Origin: Casuarina equisetifolia
Lineage: Eukaryota; Streptophyta; Magnoliopsida; Fagales; Casuarinaceae
Assembly: GCA_028551475.1 (NCBI GenBank)
Contig: CM052355.1
Coordinates: 22,967,580 to 23,031,579, forward strand
Length of the DNA stretch: 64,000 bases
Reading direction: 5' to 3'
Below the pieces are notes generated by a model. The model worked only from the letters and a program-made list of their open reading frames with translations. It was not told the origin of the DNA and ran no database searches. Below, one piece after another: positions 57,003-64,000 of the stretch (the first letter of the stretch is position 1; each line of letters starts with the position of its first letter). A program made the position numbers and the translations under genes.

Positions 57003-60000
57003 TTGGTATTAAAGTAGTTTAAACATCAATTTGGAGAACAAAATAGAGCTAAAAATGTGATTTTCAAGTTAAAAATTGAAATTTTTTCATGGGTTTCATA
57101 GTTTTTACAAGTTTGAATTTTCATGCTTAGATTTGATCTTAACCAATGGTGATTGTCACTAGTTGACACCAGATTTGGAACCACCATGCTTAAGTGGTTC
57201 CACCAATGCCAAAATTTGTTGAAAATAGTGGCTTTCTAACTAGGTCAAATCCATTTCAAATAAACTTGAAATGGGTCTAGCTATTGGTAGACCTTTGATT
57301 GCCACCATTTGTGGCATCAAAGGTAGATTGTCTAAAGACAATCTTAATGGCATCTTGATTAGTCGAAGAACCAACTGTCCATAAGTTGAATCGATTGAAT
57401 TAGGTTACCTAATTTTGACCCAAATAGATCTAGTTTAAATTTGGCGACCAATAAGTCATGAATGGCCACCATCTATAACTTCAAACATTGGCCATGTGTC
57501 GACAATCATGACAATGTCTCAATCAACCAAAAAGACATTAAACGAGCCATATCAGTTCAAACTAGTTGATCCAACTTGAATTGGCCAATATGGGTTAAGC
57601 TACTTAAACTAACCATATTAGCTAGCATCCTCTTCCGACAACACGTGGTAGTATTTTCTAACACCAATTTTTTTCCTAATCTTTTCTAGAAATGTTTGTT
57701 ACACTATGATGCAATTTTTTTCTCTAGAATTGTCTTATTTGGTTGACAATTTTGATTGAAATTGCTTAGTTTATTGTTTAATAAACTTATATGTGCAATA
57801 GTTATATGCTATGTTGTCATACATGTTTGTTTGACACTTATTCTATGGCTTGATAAATGGTATGCACTTATTCATACTTATATTAGGCTATATTAGATTA
57901 GCATATAATATATGCAACACTTATAATGTTGCTTAGGTGTGACTTAAAAACTAATGTCAATTGAGTTGTAAATTTGAATTATGAGTAATATGTGTTGTAT
58001 CTCATAGCATAGGTCAATCTTGTGGTTTGATTGGGTTATGATCACCACAATAACATAACTTTATTAGGTCATGGTTGTGTTCTTATGCATTTTAGTGGAT
58101 TTCTCCAGTACACAGGAGTCTTGTGACTTGGTTTGATTTTGATTGCCACAATGGCATAGTTTGATTGGATTATGGGACTTTGTTCTTGTACTATAATTGA
58201 ATCCAGTCTTGATGTGTGGTTATACTTCCATAAGAAGTGACTATGCATTAGGATTTGAAATGTTGCATGGCTAGCATGCAATGGTTTAGGCTAGTCTTAA
58301 CGATCCATACACTTGTAGATGATAAATTGTAAGGATTGGCTCTTGCTTGTGTTGGCTACTATGGGGAAAGTTTTTGGATGGCATGTCATTTTTATCACCC
58401 ATAGGTGTTTATATGATAATACTTGTGAAACTCTCTTATGATTTACTCACCTTCACAATCAACAACTGCATAGTTACTATAAAAGTCACTAGTTCAAACT
58501 TTAAGAAATGGTTGGTTGATGTCTACTTTGCTATGTGGATTTCTAATTTGAATTCAACCTTTACAACTTATAAGCCAAAGGATCATACTTTGACCAACAC
58601 GAAGGAGTATAAGAACAAGTGTGAAACACGGGCAAAAAAGAATGAGTTATGTTTACTTGCAATGCAAAAAACCATTTAAGATCACCTTCAGTTGGTTTTG
58701 CCCACTAAGGTCACTGCTAAGGCCTTTTTGGACACCATGGAGAAACAATATACAATTCCCTTTAATGTTAAGGCTAAGGAACTTTTGCAAGAGTTATTGG
58801 ACCTCAAGTATGATAGGAGTATGACAATGAGAAATTATATAATGAAGGTGATTGATTTTAAGGCTAATATTAAGAAGTTGGATATTGTTCTCTCTGATTT
58901 GGTCATTATTCACAAGGTATTAAATAGCCTTCCTACATAGTATAGTATCCTTAAGACATCCTATTATATGCAACATGCAAAATAGATAACTAGTGACCTA
59001 TTGGCCCAAGTCATGATTGTGGAGAAAAGGAAAGGGAAGATCCCTTTTAAGTTTAAGATCAAACAATTTTGTCCTATAACTTAAGGAGCTAGTTCAAGCA
59101 AAAACAGGAGGTTTTGGCCCCATCATAACAGAGAGTCTAGAATGGTTCATTTAGTCATTCAAGATTTAGTCCCTCAAGGCAATACTATTGGGATGAGATG
59201 GAATCAAACAACTATTAGGATCAAGCCATATGAGATTATCTATTTCTACTACGAGGTAAAAGGGTATAAGAAACCTAATTGTCCTAATCTTAGGAAGAGC
59301 AACGAAAAGTGCCCAGTTAGAAAGGTTTGTAAACCAAAGGAGGCCAAACGAGGATAAGAAATACCTTTTTACAAGGAATAGTATGAAGGTTAATGTAGAG
59401 TTCGTTGGAGATGTCATCCTACTTTTAGAATTAGCTTTAAGATGACTTTATGTAATACCTTTTATGTAATCTCTTTTAGACAGAATTTGGTTTCAATTTT
59501 TGTACTAGACAAATTAGGATATTCTTTTGAGATTAAGAACTCCACTCTAAATGTATCTTTTGATACAAACTTGGTTGGCTATTGTGTTCTATCTCATGGT
59601 TTATATAAACTTTTTTTTATTAGTATGTGAGATTTATGTTATTGTGAATGTTGGCTATAATGTTCTTCAAAGGGTGATGTCTAAAGAGTGATGATACACA
59701 TTATGACATAAAAGACTACCATATTTCCAAAAAGAGAAAACAAAGATTTTGCCCACTTTTAATGAATATTTGAAAACATGTGTGGATTATTATAAAGACA
59801 AGTTGATTAAGACAATGAAGAAGATTACAGCTCACAGTTATTTGATGGATTGTTACATATACACCAAGTTTAGTGGGAGTACCCCAATTTTATTAATTCT
59901 TTATGTTGATGACATCTTATGAACATACAAAGATGTGAGGTTACTTTAAGAAACTAAAGACATTATTGTCTTCTTAGTTTGACATTAAAGACTTTGCTAA

Positions 60001-60943
60001 GGCTTCCTTTGGGTTTTTAGGATCGAGATCCATAAGGATTAGTCACATCAATTATTAAGTCTTTCTTAGAAGGCATATATTAATTGGGTTTTAATGAGGT
60101 TTAACATGCAAGACTATAAGCCTAGGAGTGCACCAGTTCTTAGAGGTGATAAGTTGAATAAATTGCAATGCCCTTATAGTGAAGCTAATAAAGAATTTAT
60201 AAAGAAAGTATATGAGTGCAATAGGAAGTTTTACGTATGTACATGTTTCCTCTAGACCTGACATTGCTTTTGCCATAGGACTTTTTGGTAGGTTTTAATC
60301 TAGCCTTAGTTTTGATCATTAGGTTGTAGCCAAGAAGGTTATGAGATACATGAAAAGAATAAGGGGTTATATGTTAACCTATAAGAATGTAGATGATTTG
60401 TAGCTTGTTGGGTATTTAGATTCAAACTTTGCAAATGATAAGGATTATTTGAAATCCATATAAGGTTACATGTTTATAATGGCAAGTGGAGCAATGTCAT
60501 GGAGAAGTGTTAAGCATACATTGATTAAGTCTTCCAACATCCATGCAGAGTTTGTGGCTTGTTATGATGTATATATGCAAGCCATTTGGTTGAAGAACCT
60601 TATAAAGTTGTTGACTTCTCTTAATTTTGTTGAAAGGCATCTTCAATTGTATTATGATAACTCTTTTGCTATGTCGTTTATTAATGACAACAGGAGCACC
60701 AAAGGGGTTAAACATACAAAGATCAAGTTTTTTATGATTAAAGAAAGAGTGAAGAATGGTAACATTACAGTGGAGCACATTATAACAAATCCCATATTAG
60801 CTTACCCACTTACTAAAGGGTTGAGCCCTTTTATGTTACAAAACCATGTTAATAACATGAGTCTTGGATTTTCTTATGATGCTTTGATGTGCACATGCCC
60901 AAAGGCCAAGGTAACGAGAAAGCCTAAGTTTTGTTGATTCTTG

Positions 60944-61560
60944 TGATAAAAAATTGGGGCTACAATGTAATTCATTGGGTCCAAGCCCAAACAAAAGAAG
61001 TCTGACTTATTTGGAGTTTTTATACCTGGCAAGATTCCCACCATCTGGAATTTCTATATATGTTAAGATTCCTACTATTTGGAGTTTCCATTCTTGTTAG
61101 GATTCCTATTGTTTTAAGGTCCCTAATTTGTTGGGATCCTATCCCTAATTTGTTTAGGATCTTAATTTAGTTAGTTTTTATTTTCCTTGATTTTAGGGAT
61201 CCTGGCTCCTACCATATTTAGGTTTTAAGTATTTCAAATCCTTTTAGCATTAGGTTTAGTCATCTATTTAAAGATATTGTTATTTTAGTTATAGGCAAAA
61301 CCTTGAGAAAACTTTTGGAAAAGTCATAAAGAATTTTGTTTTTAAAAGCTTTGCCTTTTTAAATTTCATTTTCTTACTTTCTAGCTTTTTACATTCCAAT
61401 TATTTTAATTCTTGCACTTAAATTACCGTCTTTATGTTTCAGTAGTTTATTTTCCAATCTCTACCTTTTTTGCACTTTAGACTTTTGCAATTTCCAATTG
61501 TTATTCCTTACTAGTCTCTTTATAATCTGAAAGCTCACTCCATTGCCCATCACAAAATGC
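60944..61560 (+). repeat. LTR-like block inside the copia element, resembling gypsy LTRs
   Basis: It carries CATTGGGTCCAAGCC, repeated (A)GGATTCCTA/GGATCCTGG modules, AGCATTAGGTTTAG and ATCTATTTAAAGATATTG. The order resembles the promoter half of the gypsy LTRs at 12939 and 50166, but similarity is weak and borders are uncertain. It could be a distant solo LTR or simply copia untranslated sequence. Confidence 0.35.
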
Positions 61561-61921
61561 ATCACGCTTTTGCTTAGTGGGAGCTATTGCTTACTTTGTT
61601 GTTATGTATTGAAACATCAATTTTTTTGTTTATTGTTAAGTAAACCTTTGTTTGATGTATATATATCTCAATTGCTTATCTATTGTTTGATTTTTATAAG
61701 CTTGTGAGACACATATGTGTTTGTTTAACGCATGTTATAAAGTCTTGAGGAAGGTGTAACCTTAAGCATTTGGCCATGACATACAATTATTGGTCATATA
61801 GTGATGTCTTGTAGCACACAAATTTATACTCAAGCACATTCTAGAAGACATTTATATTCTCTTATGACGGTTTATTGATGACGTATTGTTACTTTGGATA
61901 TGTTCTCCTAAAATAGTTTGT

Positions 61922-62253
61922 TGGTTAGTTTTGAGGCTTGAACATTTAATCCAAAACAATTCTAATTGGATCTAGTTCAAATCCATTGCTAATTGGAGGT
62001 AGGGAAGAAACTATTGGCTTATTGTATGAGTCCATGTAATATGAATTTATATCAATGAGCATAAACTAATATGCCCTACTATGGTGGATTAATGTGAATT
62101 ATGTTAGTTTGCATTTTGGCTTAGTGACAAGTTGCAGCTTGAAGATGAACAATCTAGTATGTTTTTTAACCTATTTCAATGCATTTTCTAGAAACCCATT
62201 TTATTCTCCATGATTGATGATTAAATATGGCCTCATTTGAGGCCATATTTGCT
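61922..62253 (+). repeat. 3' LTR of the copia element
   Basis: Direct repeat of parts of 56222-57002, shorter overall. It ends near CCATATTTGCTAATAG. Confidence 0.72.
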
Positions 62254-62449
62254 AATAGAAACTGGCTTAAACGAACGTCAACTAAAGAGGGGAGAAGACT
62301 CTGTCAAGGCCCAATAAATTCCCTAAATTTCAGGAAAGAATTGGTCAAAATCCCCTCTTTGGACGTGGAGAAAACTTATGGATTTAGGCATTGCAGTGGA
62401 CATAGGGAAGAAAGAGAAGACAACCTTTGACGAAGAGCAAGATGGCCTT

Positions 62450-63262
62450 GAAAAGGTCTCTACATGAATGGTAACTTTTGGCTTAGTTCATTTTCCTAAG
62501 TTTAATGGCAGATACCTAGGGGGTTGGATCATGAAATGTGAGAGATTCTTCTTACTTAACCTAATAGGAGAGGATGATAAGATAGGATATGCATCTCTTA
62601 ATCTAGAAGGAATGGTAGATAGATGGCTTGAAATCATACAAATGACTAGATGAATCATGAGATGGCTAGAATTTTTTACTGTGATTTGTCAAAGATTTGG
62701 GGTTCAGGAGCATTATAGTGTGATTGTGAAATTTAGTAAGTTGTCGTAGGTAGAGTTAGTTAAAGAATTTGCAAAACAATTCGAGGCCTTAAAACCTTAG
62801 GTGTGGGCTGCAATCCTAGGCTTATTAGTGGAAGCTTTAGGGTGAATTTTTTAGAAGGCCTTAAAGAGGAACTAAAAGTGCAATGCTTAGATTTAATCCA
62901 CCGGATATATATTAAGTGATTAAATTGGCTCGATTAAAAAAGATAATGTAACTTTGGGGCACCAAATTTGCAAGTCGGGAGACAGCTCACCTAACCCACA
63001 AGGTGGCTTCTCCAATTCTTTCAATAAACTCTCCCATACGAAAGGCAACACTGCAGGACATGAAAGTTAGGAAGGCAAAAGGATTATGTTTTATTATGAT
63101 GAGCCTTGGCTTATTATCATGAGCACCAATGTAAGCAAAAATAACTATAAATGATGATAGAAGACAAATGAGAAAGGGATAAGTAAGCAAAAGAAAAATT
63201 GGTGACAATATTCTCAAACATTGAACTAGAAAAAAAAGCAACACACCTTTTAATTCCTATCA
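62450..63262 (+). mobile_element. Gypsy gag relic, different family
   Basis: A fossil fragment with gag-type blocks in order: FPKFNGRYLGGWIMKCERFF, DDKIGYASLNLEGMVDRWLE and a QRFGV-like stretch, then a block resembling the conserved EKRxKxLCFYCDE region near 63075-63105. It matches retrotrans_gag of plant gypsy elements distinct from the two at 12939 and 44937. Several breaks are present. The following purine tract and LTR probably belong to the same element. Confidence 0.6.
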
Positions 63263-63279
63263 ATCTTCGAGGACAAGAA

Positions 63280-64000
63280 TTTGGAGGGGAGGGTGTATTG
63301 CCAGGACAAAAAGAGGCAATGAACTTGAGTTTTGATTAGCTATTATTAGTTTTTATGTTATTGTTAGACTTTTTGAATAATTAGATTTTACTTTATTTTA
63401 TACTTTAAATAAGACTTAGGGTTTGAATGGCTAAAACCTTGATAACTCTATTTTTATAGAGTTATTTTAATTATTTTAGGATATAAATAATACAAGTTTT
63501 ATAAGATAATATTTAAGTTTTGATATATTTATGTAAATTTGTGTTATTTATGCAGCAAACCCCAAAAGAGCAAAAGAAATAAAGGAAAAGAAAGTTACAA
63601 AAAGGCACATGAAGAAGAAAAGGAAAGAAAAAGAAATCAAAAGAAGAAAAAAGGAGGCAACGTGTAAAGTAGCAAAAAGATGAGAAAAAGGACAAAAAAG
63701 GACAAGAAAGGAAATAAAGAAAAAGGAAAAAAAAGTGAATTACTAAGGGAGAATCTTAGGTCACGCATCCTAAGATAACATAAAAGGGCAAAGGAATGTG
63801 AATTATGGCACAAGTGGAAAGAGGGCACCACATAAGAGAAGAAGATAGAGAAAAGAGAGAAAAGAAGAAAAGCCATGTGTTTCTGTAGGAACCAAGGAAG
63901 GGAGAAAAAGCTAGAAAAGAAGGAGAAAACCAAGGAAGAAAAAGAGAAATAAGGGCATGAAAGCTTCCCTTTACTTCTTATCATTCTTGAATTGTAAGAA
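63280..64000 (+). repeat. Polypurine tract and start of a 3' LTR, running off the window
   Basis: GGAGGGGAGGG at 63280-63290 is a typical plus-strand primer tract. It is followed directly by TGTATTGCCAGGAC, a TG start for an LTR. The LTR body becomes strongly A/G-rich from about 63560. No matching 5' LTR was identified in the window. Confidence 0.55.

Larger units (their letters stand above)
56222..62253 (+). mobile_element. Decayed Ty1/copia element
   Basis: This is a fossil copia-type element in + orientation. Its 5' LTR is 56222-57002 (TGGTTAGTTTTGAGG...CA), followed two bases later by a primer-binding-site-like TGGTATTAAAG at 57005. Its 3' LTR is a shorter match at about 61922-62253. Inside lie a copia gag domain (about 58440-58940, with KLDIVLSDLVIIHKVLNSLP), a zinc-knuckle-like block near 59250, a reverse-transcriptase YVDD block (LYVDDIL near 59900) and RNase H (about 60350-60860, with SSNIHAEFVACYD and KHTKIKFFMIKE). 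Several parts are missing and it carries many breaks, so it is old. Confidence 0.8.

Noticed and set aside
63513-63984. Phe/Ser-rich open frames on the - strand at the window end
   Set aside because: They are translations of an A/G-rich LTR body, low complexity with no domain.

Overview
This is AT-rich nuclear plant DNA. Single-copy host genes with short exons and long introns are embedded in a thick layer of retrotransposons. The proteins (APC5, HPPD, PAT1, a carnosine N-methyltransferase-like C-terminus) are of eudicot type. A woody eudicot such as grapevine would fit, but that is an impression and not proven from the sequence.

Layout, left to right. 1-5405 holds the 3' end of an intact APC5 gene (anaphase-promoting complex subunit 5, + strand, six visible exons). 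6676-8279 is a complete two-exon HPPD gene (4-hydroxyphenylpyruvate dioxygenase, + strand) with a duplicated block in its upstream region. 9341-12938 is a tandem array of about 23 copies of a ~156-bp unit. 12939-15264 is the 5' LTR and gag part of a broken Ty3/gypsy element. It abuts an LTR of a different subfamily (15265-16141) whose first 166 bp is present as a perfect inverted repeat. 16142-30992 is mostly non-coding and holds scattered TE relics and one LINE reverse-transcriptase relic. It also contains exons of a carnosine N-methyltransferase homologue: one isolated exon at 18791 and the last five at 28375-29371, with the SAM-binding core not found. 30993-41591 is a complete five-exon PAT1 gene (mRNA-decapping activator, - strand) with a 4.9-kb intron carrying internal duplications.

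43430-54790 is an old, decayed Ty3/gypsy element. A young, nearly whole Ty3/gypsy element of 6.0 kb (44937-50949) has inserted into its RNase H region, flanked by the 5-bp target duplication CCTTC. 54791-64000 is a graveyard: a LINE-type RNase H relic, a decayed Ty1/copia element (about 56222-62253), and a gypsy gag relic followed by a polypurine tract and the start of another LTR running off the window.

The host genes do not form a pathway. APC5 acts in cell-cycle ubiquitination, HPPD in tyrosine catabolism and plastoquinone/tocopherol synthesis, and PAT1 in cytoplasmic mRNA decay. I found no new protein system. The most unusual items are the in-phase 156-bp array, the perfect inverted LTR arms, the core-less methyltransferase exons with a possible GT-AC intron, the nested gypsy pair and the duplicated HPPD upstream block. 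All identities and exon borders come from reading the sequence and from remembered family features; no alignment was run.
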